Shown here: piece after piece, positions 14,177 to 22,843 of the stretch
How positions within the stretch are numbered: position 1 is the first letter of the stretch
How the letters are laid out: every line of letters begins with the position of its first letter
Assembly: GCA_937139155.1 (NCBI GenBank)
Contig: CAKZPI010000040.1
Span: 1 to 36,698 of the forward strand
From: an uncultured Flavobacteriales bacterium
GTDB lineage: Bacteria > Bacteroidota > Bacteroidia > Flavobacteriales > JBLHRE01
DNA: 36,698 nt
Direction: 5' to 3'
The notes under the pieces: generated by a model
What the model saw: only the letters and a program-made list of their open reading frames with translations
Databases searched by the model: none
Told to the model about the DNA's origin: nothing
Made by a program: the position numbers and the translations under genes

Positions 14177-14667
14177 GCTCTTGCCCCTTCAGTTAAATTT
14201 GTCTCAATTTTATCACTTTTTTGCTCTGGTGCGTATGCTCTGAAATCCGCCGCAACCCGGATGGTGAAAAAATAGGGGTAATCCCGTGGGTCAATGTTTA
14301 AGTTACTGGTGTCTTTTTGTTTCCCATCTGAGTCATGGGTAAGTTCCCAATATCTCTCCCCACGGTGCCATTCTATTGTTTTCCTTCCATCAGAGCGGGG
14401 AAACCTTTTATTCACCTGCTCAAGGATGTATGTCCTCTGCGCTGCGGTGTATTTATTTTTCCCCTTATATTCATCCTCAAAGTCTACACCCCGCCCGGCC
14501 TGATAAATATTAGGTTTTCCACTGGGAGGCTCTAAAACCCGCCTCACGGTCGCTTCCACACCACACCGGGCGGAAAGTTCATCAAAAAATTGGACCATAG
14601 TCCTTAAAAGTGAACTTACCCGGCTACTTCCTAACTCATCAGGATGCCATGCTTTGCGGTATTTCAT
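14173..14667 (-). CDS. M15-peptidase-like protein, zinc ligands apparently missing
   Basis: This is a 164-residue protein. GVEATVRRVLEP, then QAGRGVDFEDEYKG, KRFPRSDGRKTIEWHRG and PYFFTIRV follow the order of blocks in phage M15-like (D-Ala-D-Ala carboxypeptidase fold) proteins. The positions where the family has zinc histidines look replaced: Tyr-Gln before the AGRGVDF block and F-x-T instead of H-x-H at the end. It could be a non-catalytic wall-binding virion protein, or an endolysin relative. It lies directly downstream of the ejection proteins, with a strong GGGAGGGA site. Confidence 0.5.
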   Translation of the reverse strand: MKYRKAWHPDELGSSRVSSLLRTMVQFFDELSARCGVEATVRRVLEPPSGKPNIYQAGRGVDFEDEYKGKNKYTAAQRTYILEQVNKRFPRSDGRKTIEWHRGERYWELTHDSDGKQKDTSNLNIDPRDYPYFFTIRVAADFRAYAPEQKSDKIETNLTEGARA

Positions 14668-16763
14668 TGTCCCTCCCTTTGTTTTCTTTGGTCTTCTTTC
14701 AACAGCTTAGAACCAGTTACCCCTGTTGCCAAGTCTAATAAGCGGGAGGGACGCTCTGCACCTGATGCCCGTCCAAATGCTTTCTTTTTAGACTTTTCAA
14801 GCAAAGCCCTTTGGCCCCTGGGAACCACCCCGGTCACATCCGTTAGGGTGCCCAATACTTTTTCAGGGATAGAGCCCGTTTGAATATTCCTTTTCTCACT
14901 TATTCTTGGGGCAAACTTACCCCGTCTTGACTCAAGCCTTGCCTGAATGGCAAGCCCGTCGGTGTAATCAAGTAAAGCCTCCTGATCATCTATGGTGGGG
15001 AATATTTTTTTTAGTATCCCTTTTTTTTGGGCATCTTTAATTGCATTCAATGTGGGCTTTGCTTTTAACCCCGTTTGAACGTCCACCCTTTCAAGACTTT
15101 TAAGGTATAACCCCTGGATTTCTCTCCATGTCGTTCCGTCCACTGTATCCATGAGTGCTTGGATCTTTTTGGGATTTCTAAAAACGTCTTTTAAAAATTC
15201 GTTATCCCCCTTTTTTATGGCACCGTCTAAAATTTCAAGGTTTTTAAGGGTCTTTGAAAGTGCTTTATTACTTGTAATCAAGTCTTTAGCAAATTCAGGG
15301 CTTACGTTGACCCGAACGGTATCCATGACCGCATTATTTAGCTCCCTGTAGGCTGCTTTCATATTGGGGAGCATGTCTCCAAATTCTTGCGCCGCCCTTG
15401 GCCTATATGTAATTGATCCAAGTTCCTGTATGAGCGTTGTAAGCTCATCTAGCGTTTTGGTTTGAGACATACTATCAAGAAAAGTGTTCAAGGTTTCAGC
15501 GCCGCCCCTGGTTTGTGAAGATGCGGTCAATCGCTCCATGAACCTTTTTGCGTCGGGGCGGTTCGCTTTTACAAATTTTTGAATACCCTCCGCTGCTTTT
15601 GGGGAAAGCGGGGTTTTTCCTTCGGGGAATAAAATTCTCTCCCCGTCTCTAACTAGTCCACCCCTGAGTGTGGAATACCTAACGTCATTTGATTCTATGA
15701 CATGAAAGAGCTCATCTCCCACCTCATCAATGATACCCTTTCCATGAGATGATACGTCGCCAAGCTCCTTTCCTGCGATAACTTCGGGTAGCTCCTCAAC
15801 TGCCTCTTGTGTCTTATCTAAAAAGTCATTAAAGTTTTTCCGGAAATCCGCCCCCGTCCTGGATCTCCCGGCAATGGATTCGGCGCGTCTCGCCTGTATT
15901 GATTCATCAGTGAATTCCAAAATCTCTGGTATTTGCTTGAGTTCATCCTCTGAAAACCCGTTATCAAGAAACCATTTATGAACTGCTTGACGGTCACCCC
16001 TTAAAACATCCTTGGTTACAATGTTTTTTGATTCCTTTATTCCTCTTGGCCCAATTACTTTGGTGTCAGGAAATTCTATATCGCCCTTAAGATTTAGTGC
16101 CCTTTGCGTTTCTTCCAAAACTTCCCGCGACTTACTGTTAGAAAGTGCGACTTTTGGAGCCTTTGTGCCCTTTGCGACCTTCGCACCTTTTGATAGCGCT
16201 TTTAACCCCTTGGTGAATAGCTTAATGGTTCCACCGATTATAAGTGCAGGGTCCGCCACAATATCAATTCCGGTTCCTATTCTCTCCGCCTGGGTTGTCT
16301 CTGTCTTGGGTGCTTCAAACCCTTCAAACTGTGGTTCCAATTGCTCCGGAAGTTGTCCGGTTCTTTGCTGAAATGCCGGTTGGAATAATTCGGGCATAAT
16401 CCTGGGTTTATCCTCAACGCCAAGCTGCCTTGCCACCTCCGCACCGGGTGCAATGTCTTGGGTGGGGCCAAAAGTTCCCTGCTTTAACCCCTCAACGAAC
16501 CCCGCACCATCCGGCTTTAATGCCTCTACAAGGCCGGTTCTAAGCCCTGCGGCCCCGGTGAGCCTATCCGGGACACTTAACGCCTTTTCGAAAAACCCCG
16601 GCTCCTGGGGACCTTGCGTGGCCACCTGTCCGGGTTGCTGAATCTGTTGAACCTCTTGAGAGGATGGAGGCGCAAGGATGTTATTTTGCGCCACCCTTGA
16701 CCTAACAGCCTGTACCTCTTCTCTGGTAGGGGGTGCGAATAAGTTATTTTTTGCCACGGACAC
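14664..16763 (-). CDS. Large internal virion / DNA ejection protein
   Basis: This is a 699-residue protein, the longest in the genome. The N-terminus has two imperfect copies of NNLFAPPTREEVQ (6-18 and 27-39). A Gln/Pro/Gly-rich stretch follows, then one hydrophobic segment near 170-185 (IDIVADPALIIGGTIKLF), and a long helical domain to the end. Size, composition and order after two other putative ejection proteins match podovirus inner-capsid proteins that leave the head with the DNA. The start is GTG; a GTG six bases downstream is equally possible by spacing from AAAGG. Confidence 0.65.
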   Translation of the reverse strand: MSVAKNNLFAPPTREEVQAVRSRVAQNNILAPPSSQEVQQIQQPGQVATQGPQEPGFFEKALSVPDRLTGAAGLRTGLVEALKPDGAGFVEGLKQGTFGPTQDIAPGAEVARQLGVEDKPRIMPELFQPAFQQRTGQLPEQLEPQFEGFEAPKTETTQAERIGTGIDIVADPALIIGGTIKLFTKGLKALSKGAKVAKGTKAPKVALSNSKSREVLEETQRALNLKGDIEFPDTKVIGPRGIKESKNIVTKDVLRGDRQAVHKWFLDNGFSEDELKQIPEILEFTDESIQARRAESIAGRSRTGADFRKNFNDFLDKTQEAVEELPEVIAGKELGDVSSHGKGIIDEVGDELFHVIESNDVRYSTLRGGLVRDGERILFPEGKTPLSPKAAEGIQKFVKANRPDAKRFMERLTASSQTRGGAETLNTFLDSMSQTKTLDELTTLIQELGSITYRPRAAQEFGDMLPNMKAAYRELNNAVMDTVRVNVSPEFAKDLITSNKALSKTLKNLEILDGAIKKGDNEFLKDVFRNPKKIQALMDTVDGTTWREIQGLYLKSLERVDVQTGLKAKPTLNAIKDAQKKGILKKIFPTIDDQEALLDYTDGLAIQARLESRRGKFAPRISEKRNIQTGSIPEKVLGTLTDVTGVVPRGQRALLEKSKKKAFGRASGAERPSRLLDLATGVTGSKLLKEDQRKQREGQ

Positions 16764-18039
16764 GCGCCTTTATAATTTCCCTCGCCTCACCAACTGATAG
16801 ATTATGTTGCTTGGCATACTTTTCAATTTGGCTGTCACTCACCCCCCCTTGTGACCTCCTCCGTAAACGCTCAAGGCTTCGAAAACTAGGGATTACCTTG
16901 CGCCGGTCAATATTTCTAGAATCAAGTGTGTTTAAAATAGGCTCAAGTGATTCCTCATAAGTTGAAAATTGTGCCAATGCCTGTCCTTTGGCTTGCGCCA
17001 AGAAATCGGCACGCTGCTCTGGTGCAAGCCTTTCCCCGCTTAATATCCTATTCCAAATATTTCGAACCCTCTCATTAACGCCGGTAGCATTTTGCGCATT
17101 TGCAAATTCACTTTCACGGACAACTGAGTTTGGATCCAAAATTTTCATATAATTAAAAACAAGTGCCAAATCCCCGGCGGCGCTTGGATCCTTTGCGGCG
17201 GCCTCCACTTTTTTGGAGGCAGCGTCTACAATTTGCAAGTCCTTCGTGGTTCTAAGTCCGGAAACCTCTTTTCTGAGCTTGTCTACTTCTTCCCTGCCTT
17301 TGAATTTTTCATCAAAGTCTCTTTTGGCTTTTTCTATATCCCTTTTTGTCGTCCCGCCCCTTTGTGCGGACAATATTGCAACGTCACTGACAGTCGAATT
17401 AGGGAATGCACTCCTAAGTTGCGAAATCGTAAAATCAGGATTTTCTAACGCAAGTTTTAATAGGTTTTGATTTTCCTGAACGGGATTCACCTTCACGGCA
17501 TTGTCTACACCGCCCCGTGGAAGCCTTGCAAAGCCGGGTTGTCCCGGAATAGCCTGAGCTCCAAAGGGAAGTTGTTCCGTGGGTGCCTGGGCAATCTGTG
17601 GGGCCTGTGCGGGAATCTGGACAGGTTGTTGAGAACCTGGGATAGGTTGCGGAATAACCTGGGGTGTCGGAGCAATTTGACCTGGATGCGTTATGGGAAC
17701 CTGGGGTAACTCACCGGGCAATTGTGCCTGAGCGGGGATCTCTGCCTGTTGTGGAATGGGTTGTTGAATCGGTTGGGCAGGTGGTGCCTGGGGTGCCGGT
17801 TGCTCCTCCATTGGCCCTGCAATCTCGCGAAGGGTTTGAATCGGAATGATTCCGGTTTCCTTTGCGAGCGCAAGTTGATCTTTTCGCCTTTGAAGCGCCT
17901 CCTCCCTCTCAATCCTCTCCCTTTCCTTGTTTTGATCGGTGATTAATTTCGCGGCATCCATGGCGGATTGCTCCGCACGCCTAAACAATGCCTGGCGACG
18001 CTGCTCGATTGGATCAGTTCCCGCCTCAATAAACGCCAT
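16744..18039 (-). CDS. Internal virion / DNA ejection protein, Pro-Gln-rich
   Basis: This is a 431-residue protein. Residues 75-170 are a low-complexity Pro/Gln/Ala linker (QAPPAQPIQQPIPQQAEIPA). The second half contains DLALVFNYMKILDPNSVVRE, FANAQNATGV and RILSGERLAPEQRADFL, a conserved block I know from many phage internal virion proteins next to ejection genes. A basic C-terminus (EIIKARVRGKK) follows. AAGGAAAA precedes the ATG. It overlaps the next gene by 20 bases. Confidence 0.7.
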   Translation of the reverse strand: MAFIEAGTDPIEQRRQALFRRAEQSAMDAAKLITDQNKERERIEREEALQRRKDQLALAKETGIIPIQTLREIAGPMEEQPAPQAPPAQPIQQPIPQQAEIPAQAQLPGELPQVPITHPGQIAPTPQVIPQPIPGSQQPVQIPAQAPQIAQAPTEQLPFGAQAIPGQPGFARLPRGGVDNAVKVNPVQENQNLLKLALENPDFTISQLRSAFPNSTVSDVAILSAQRGGTTKRDIEKAKRDFDEKFKGREEVDKLRKEVSGLRTTKDLQIVDAASKKVEAAAKDPSAAGDLALVFNYMKILDPNSVVRESEFANAQNATGVNERVRNIWNRILSGERLAPEQRADFLAQAKGQALAQFSTYEESLEPILNTLDSRNIDRRKVIPSFRSLERLRRRSQGGVSDSQIEKYAKQHNLSVGEAREIIKARVRGKK

Positions 18040-18048
18040 AGGTTTTCC

Positions 18049-18612
18049 TTATTGAAAAGATCCTTGCACACCGCTCCCAATGCTCTGGCCAATTTGGGCA
18101 CCCATCATGGGATTTCCGGCGGCGACACCCGCTGCGGCCCCACCAATGGTGGCCAAAGTAGTAAGCGACCCGCCTTGTCTGGTTTTTCTAAACCGGATTG
18201 GCACTTTATTTTGCTGTCCCACCTGCAATCCCGCACCAAGGAGATTTTGGAGGCCCTGGGTCCTTAGTTGCTGTTCCATTAAGGGTTGCTCAGCCTGGAC
18301 ATTTAAAGCCTGTTGACCCGCTTCCTTTTCAGCCCCAAGGCGCGCTGCAAGTTCAAGGGAGGTACCGGCCCGTCCTGTCCTGGCCAGTTTATCCCTCAAT
18401 CCCCGGATGGTGTCCGCACGATTTTGAGCAACCACCGCCTTTTTTCTTCCAAAGATACCCTTTGCCACATCGCCGGATTTTTTACTTAAGGTCCTTAAAC
18501 CCTGAAGGCTTTCCCGTTGTGCCGCAAGGGCATCCTGGGCGGCCTCCCTGACATCAAAAGCAACTGGATCCGGTCCGACTCTTTTCCCTACTAAAAAATC
18601 ACCTAATCCCAT
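18049..18612 (-). CDS. Small internal virion / ejection protein
   Basis: This is a 187-residue protein. Its helical, Ala/Gln-rich body (LAARLGAEKEAGQQALNVQA) ends in a glycine-zipper-like tail, TIGGAAAGVAAGNPMMGAQI then GQSIGSGV, which could insert in membrane. This combination is typical of the smallest of the three podovirus ejection proteins. TAGGAAAA precedes the ATG. It stands first in the ejection cluster, next to the fibre-like gene. Confidence 0.65.
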   Translation of the reverse strand: MGLGDFLVGKRVGPDPVAFDVREAAQDALAAQRESLQGLRTLSKKSGDVAKGIFGRKKAVVAQNRADTIRGLRDKLARTGRAGTSLELAARLGAEKEAGQQALNVQAEQPLMEQQLRTQGLQNLLGAGLQVGQQNKVPIRFRKTRQGGSLTTLATIGGAAAGVAAGNPMMGAQIGQSIGSGVQGSFQ

Positions 18613-18613
18613 T

Positions 18614-19630
18614 TTATTTTCCTATCTTGGTTATAGAAAACATGATTTCAAACCCGGTACCGTTTGGTGTTCCCGAATTGTGCGGCCTAATAACGTCGGT
18701 ATTTTCAAGGGGTGCGACTCGATGAATGCACCCAATGTTATCACCAGGTATTTCCTGAAATCCTATAACGTCCTCCCCTGTTAAGCTGATAATACTTACC
18801 GTAGTGGCCCCTGTGTTTTTAGTTATCCCAATAGTTGTCTCAGCGGTGGTGTATCTATCGCAATATGTAATATGATAGAGCCCATCTTCATTTATTGTAA
18901 ACGTGGCCCCATTGGTGGCGCTATCCGCATATGTAATCGCCCCCCCGGATTGCCTTTGAATAATCTGAAAACGCCTAATTTTGTTTGCAGTTGACCCATG
19001 ACCATTCCCATACCGGACGGTCACTTGATCCCGGGGACTAAAATCAGTCCTCACCCAGGATTCAACGGATCCCGATGCAATATCGGAATTTTTATCATTG
19101 TAGAATTCACAAAGAACTTTAGATGTCCCGTTGTACCCATCCACTCCCGGAGCGGTGGTGTCGATTAATAGATCCAAACTGGTCCCGGTTTTCGCATAGA
19201 CATAGAACGTTGAGTCCGAAGCCTCTGCACTACATCCCGAACAAGCCCAGGTCACATTTCCACCATCGGAATCGGTGATCCAATTCCCATTAACCGAAAT
19301 CCTTCCTTTTCCAACGGCAACGGTATTGGTGTCACTTCGGGAACATTCAAAGCCTTCCTTTAAGGCATTCAAAGGGACCGCAAAATCAGTTGTATTAAGC
19401 GCACCATCCTCAAGGGTTCCATCAGTAATACAACCCCCATCGTAAGCATTGTGCGCATTATACAAATCATTGAACTGAGTATTTAAATCTGAAGAGGTAA
19501 GGATTTGCTCAAAAGTGAAGTTAGACCGGCTAACGGTGGTGCATGTCCCTGCAAATGCGCTTACAGTGATAAACGAAAAAATAACAATTACCACATATAC
19601 CCAAAATATTTTTTTCATTTTAGAGGACAT
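18614..19630 (-). CDS. Fibre-like protein with Sec signal peptide and C1q-like end
   Basis: This is a 338-residue protein. A basic start and hydrophobic core (KKIFWVYVVIVIFSFITVSA) end in AFA-G, a good signal peptidase I site near residue 27. FEQILTSSDLNTQFNDLYNA resembles the start of phage tail fibres. Residues 215-338, with TFTINEDGLYHITY and an aromatic final strand, look like a C1q-type jelly roll. At least eight cysteines remain after cleavage, including CSGC, so disulphides are possible. It lies between the tail hub and the ejection genes. Starts at 19630 and 19618 are both possible. Confidence 0.65.
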   Translation of the reverse strand: MSSKMKKIFWVYVVIVIFSFITVSAFAGTCTTVSRSNFTFEQILTSSDLNTQFNDLYNAHNAYDGGCITDGTLEDGALNTTDFAVPLNALKEGFECSRSDTNTVAVGKGRISVNGNWITDSDGGNVTWACSGCSAEASDSTFYVYAKTGTSLDLLIDTTAPGVDGYNGTSKVLCEFYNDKNSDIASGSVESWVRTDFSPRDQVTVRYGNGHGSTANKIRRFQIIQRQSGGAITYADSATNGATFTINEDGLYHITYCDRYTTAETTIGITKNTGATTVSIISLTGEDVIGFQEIPGDNIGCIHRVAPLENTDVIRPHNSGTPNGTGFEIMFSITKIGK

Positions 19631-21527
19631 TTCTATTCCCGCACTTTCTAAAATTTAGTTGAATATTGGTTATTTCCATTGCACTGTCCACGCTGTCTTG
19701 AAAAACCCCAAAACTTAAGTTAAATCCGTTTGTCCTTAAATCCACCTCGGCCCGTTTTTTCTCCCTGTCATCACCAAAAGCACCAATATCAAGCTGGCTC
19801 ACATCAAGCCGAAAACCCTGACTTGTCCCCGTCCAATCAACGTCCTCACTGTAAGGGGTTCCAAGGTCGTAATTTGTCCACCATTTGCAGGTTATAGCCT
19901 TGTTTGATTCCACCCCTCGAAGGACCGCTTTTAACCATTGATAACTTGAACCGATATCCTCCGCGTCTTCCCATGCCAGAATAAAATGATTTTTGATCTC
20001 CGTTTTATTATTAGATGCATCCCGATCATTATAGTCTGAATTCACCGAGTGACTAAATATGTATCCCGTATCATCTGCAAAAAATACGGTTTTTGCCCCG
20101 TTGCTGTCCTCCCCAAGGGCTCCGCAATTGGCGTTAATGGGAAAACTAAAGGGCTTAAACCCGGCGGATTCAAATTCATAGGCGTAAACCCGATCTAGGC
20201 GGGTATTTCCCTCAAGGCTACTAAATGTCATGGCATAGTCCAGAGTGGGATAGTAAACCGTAAACCAATCATCCATATTGGTTTGATTTGCGGCGTACTG
20301 CCACCCCCGGCGCTTGAAAATGTCGTCAATATGGCCAAGGTTTAAACTGCTATCATCCTGGTTTGTTAAAAGCCTTCCATTTTCAATGGCCCTCCACCCC
20401 TCCCGACTTAAAAAGATGATATCCCCATTTCTTCTGAAAATAGTGTCCTGGCCAACGCTCCCATCGGTATCTGAAATTGTCACAAGCCCATCAGATTCGG
20501 TGAAAATATGCGTGGAGGCTTCCTTAAAAATGCAAAGGTATGGCCTCTGCTTATCATTGTCATATAGTCCAGTTTTTAACCCTGTCACCGGCCCATCACC
20601 GGGAACATAAATCTGGCTGGTTAAAGTATCATTTGGCCGGATGGTGTCAGAAAATGCCTCAGGCAAATCCGTTTCACTTAAATAAACAATGTCCTGGTTA
20701 TTTGAGTTTCCACTTGCCACCAATCGCTTATCAAATTCCTCTACATACTTAGCACCACCACTAGGGTAAACAGCATTCCTCTCATAAGGTACAACGCTTG
20801 ATATGACTTCACTGTTAACATTATGGGCCGCCGTAGCAATGGCGATTTCAGCGTAAAACTTTAAAGCACCCGAGGCGCTCACATCTCTGACGTATATTCT
20901 TTTTTTATCAATCAGGGGATGAGTGGCGCTGGTAGACATGCCAGTAATCTCAATCCGCTCCCCCGACGCAATCACCACCTGGCTGGATTCGGCCCCTATA
21001 TTGGTTTCATAACCTATGGAGCTTGCCACATAAGAATACGCCACCCGGTAAGTACTGGCCGGGAGTGTGTTCCCACTACTACCCGCCGCAACCGTCGGGG
21101 CCGCCGGTGCAGATTGTCCCGCCGCCGCAAAATTAGTCCCGTCATACCAATAAAGTCCACTTGGATCCCCGATAAAATGCCGCCTACCAATTGTCACCCC
21201 CCGGTGCCTGGTGGAGGCTGTCAGAGTATTAGAGCCTGAAATTTTAGTATGAGCGCCTGACTCGGCAACCTTGTCAATTTGGGTACCCTGCTTGGCAAGT
21301 AGCTCCCTGGTTCCATCACGTTGCTTGAAAAATGAAAGGCTTTCGGCCTTAGCATCGAGCGCCGTTGAATTGTGCCTTGCGGAGCCATTTCGGGTACGCC
21401 CAACCTTGTCCACTGACACGAAATTCAAGGCATCCCGGCATACACGAAACCCTGCTGCCCGGGTACCATAGTTCACCCCCAGGTTTAAAGCATTCAGGTT
21501 TCTTGCGGCCCTTCGCCTTATGCTCAT
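19620..21527 (-). CDS. Tail hub / nozzle-like protein with inserted Ig-like domain
   Basis: This is a 635-residue protein. RDALNFVSVDKVGRTRNGS near the N-terminus and many later beta motifs (TGLYDNDKQRPYLCIFKE, NGDIIFLSREGWRAIENG, FTVYYPTLDYAMTFSS) suggest a beta-propeller-rich tail protein of short-tailed phages. Residues about 139-245 form a separate domain (APTVAAGSSGNTLPAS, YRVAYSYVAS, ASGERIEITG) that also occurs in the adaptor encoded upstream. The ATG overlaps the adaptor stop (ATGA), so the two are made together. Confidence 0.65.
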   Translation of the reverse strand: MSIRRRAARNLNALNLGVNYGTRAAGFRVCRDALNFVSVDKVGRTRNGSARHNSTALDAKAESLSFFKQRDGTRELLAKQGTQIDKVAESGAHTKISGSNTLTASTRHRGVTIGRRHFIGDPSGLYWYDGTNFAAAGQSAPAAPTVAAGSSGNTLPASTYRVAYSYVASSIGYETNIGAESSQVVIASGERIEITGMSTSATHPLIDKKRIYVRDVSASGALKFYAEIAIATAAHNVNSEVISSVVPYERNAVYPSGGAKYVEEFDKRLVASGNSNNQDIVYLSETDLPEAFSDTIRPNDTLTSQIYVPGDGPVTGLKTGLYDNDKQRPYLCIFKEASTHIFTESDGLVTISDTDGSVGQDTIFRRNGDIIFLSREGWRAIENGRLLTNQDDSSLNLGHIDDIFKRRGWQYAANQTNMDDWFTVYYPTLDYAMTFSSLEGNTRLDRVYAYEFESAGFKPFSFPINANCGALGEDSNGAKTVFFADDTGYIFSHSVNSDYNDRDASNNKTEIKNHFILAWEDAEDIGSSYQWLKAVLRGVESNKAITCKWWTNYDLGTPYSEDVDWTGTSQGFRLDVSQLDIGAFGDDREKKRAEVDLRTNGFNLSFGVFQDSVDSAMEITNIQLNFRKCGNRNVL

Positions 21528-22522
21528 ATTTCAAAACCTTCACTATCCCCTTCAACATCGCGTACATATTCATCAGTTTCCTGATCGGTTCCCTCTTCGG
21601 CTTCATAGTTTTCAATTCTTTGGTCATACCTATCAGCCTTGCTTTCCTGTCCATCAAGATCAAAATACTCGTAATAGAGCTTCACCATCCCGGACCTTAA
21701 AAGGGATTTAAGCTCAATTGGGAAATCTAAAGCCCTGTCAGGCTCACCAAAAAAGGCGTGGGGTAACCTATATGCATCAAATTCAATATTTTGAGCAGCG
21801 GATAGGGTTTTATCTAAAAATATCCTAAGCGGTGCCTTCCCCATTTCATCGTAATAAGTAGGGGATCCATCAGTGATGTTCCCCCCATAAAGCATCATGA
21901 TTTGGTTTTTAGGCTTTTTTCTAAGAGCTACGACATCGGTTGCGTTGAAAAATGGGGCACCCGCAAGCCTGTAAACCATGGGGAAATGCACCGGCTGTCT
22001 TTTAACGGTGGCTCCCACATCCGCGTCAATGGTCGCCGTGGTGGCCGTGTTATTTGCAACCTCTGAGTGATACAGGAAATTTCCCGCACCCTTTTTAAGA
22101 TATATAAAACGGCTGGTTACATTTGGGTCCGTTGAAACATCAAGTGCTGTTACGTCAATTTGCTCACCGCTTGCCGTGGTGGTGGCAGATGCAGCGGCGC
22201 TTGGCTCACTTTCAATCCCGGTGCTTGATTCATAAAAGGAGTATTTCACCTGGTAGGCAGTGGATGCGGTTAGTTTCCCGCTCCCACTTAAGGCCAAGGT
22301 GGGGGCACTATCTGGTGCGGCGGTTTGCAAACTGTGAATCCTGGTGGATGCCGCAAGCTGCTTTTTCCCCTCAATTAGAAAATAGGGGTGCTTTATACGA
22401 CTTGCAATATCCACCGCCGCTTCATGCATCCAGTCACTAACCCGATCTTTCCCGGATGTGGTTCGGATATTGTGAAGCTCCGCAAATTCATCCCGAATAC
22501 TGTCCTCTGTCCATATAGACAT
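21524..22522 (-). CDS. Head-tail adaptor-like protein with inserted Ig-like domain
   Basis: This is a 332-residue protein. The N-terminal helices (DEFAELHNIRTTSGKDRVSD, DWMHEAAVDIASRI) and the C-terminal helices (LKSLLRSGMVKLYYEYFDLD) look like a head-tail connector. A beta domain at about 70-170 (APTLALSGSGKLTAS, YQVKYSFYESSTGIES, ASGEQIDVTALDVS) splits them. That domain is shared with the tail hub product. The acidic C-terminus (RDVEGDSEGFEI) is typical of small virion assembly proteins. GGTAGGTAAG precedes the ATG. Confidence 0.6.
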   Translation of the reverse strand: MSIWTEDSIRDEFAELHNIRTTSGKDRVSDWMHEAAVDIASRIKHPYFLIEGKKQLAASTRIHSLQTAAPDSAPTLALSGSGKLTASTAYQVKYSFYESSTGIESEPSAAASATTTASGEQIDVTALDVSTDPNVTSRFIYLKKGAGNFLYHSEVANNTATTATIDADVGATVKRQPVHFPMVYRLAGAPFFNATDVVALRKKPKNQIMMLYGGNITDGSPTYYDEMGKAPLRIFLDKTLSAAQNIEFDAYRLPHAFFGEPDRALDFPIELKSLLRSGMVKLYYEYFDLDGQESKADRYDQRIENYEAEEGTDQETDEYVRDVEGDSEGFEI

Positions 22523-22527
22523 AGGAC

Positions 22528-22806
22528 TTACCTACCAAATACTACAACCTGAAAGGTGTCATCGGCGGTGAACTTGTCACAATATATATGCCCGCCCTTG
22601 CTGTCCGCTGTGCCGTTATTGGAGTTTAGTATAATTTGCACCAAATCATCAGAAGTTGAGTTATTGGCAAATGCTGCAATAACCTCATCGAACCCGGTTT
22701 CAAAGGTGGCATTAGTGGAACCGCCCGAAACAACGGCATTAAAAACCTTAAGCCTAAATCCTCCCACACCATCCACGTAACCTTCCTCGGTTGCTGTAAC
22801 TGCCAT
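22528..22806 (-). CDS. Small beta-rich head/tail protein
   Basis: This is a 92-residue protein. Regular strands (FRLKVFNAVVSGG, ATFETGFDEVIAAFA, DDTFQVVVFGR) suggest a compact beta protein such as a minor head or decoration subunit. A strong GGAGGGT precedes the ATG, in line with high expression. It lies between the adaptor and the O-antigen-ligase-like gene. The family is not recognised. Confidence 0.55.
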   Translation of the reverse strand: MAVTATEEGYVDGVGGFRLKVFNAVVSGGSTNATFETGFDEVIAAFANNSTSDDLVQIILNSNNGTADSKGGHIYCDKFTADDTFQVVVFGR

Positions 22807-22843
22807 GGTTTAACCCTCCATTGGTTTAAAAAAAATAAAACAC

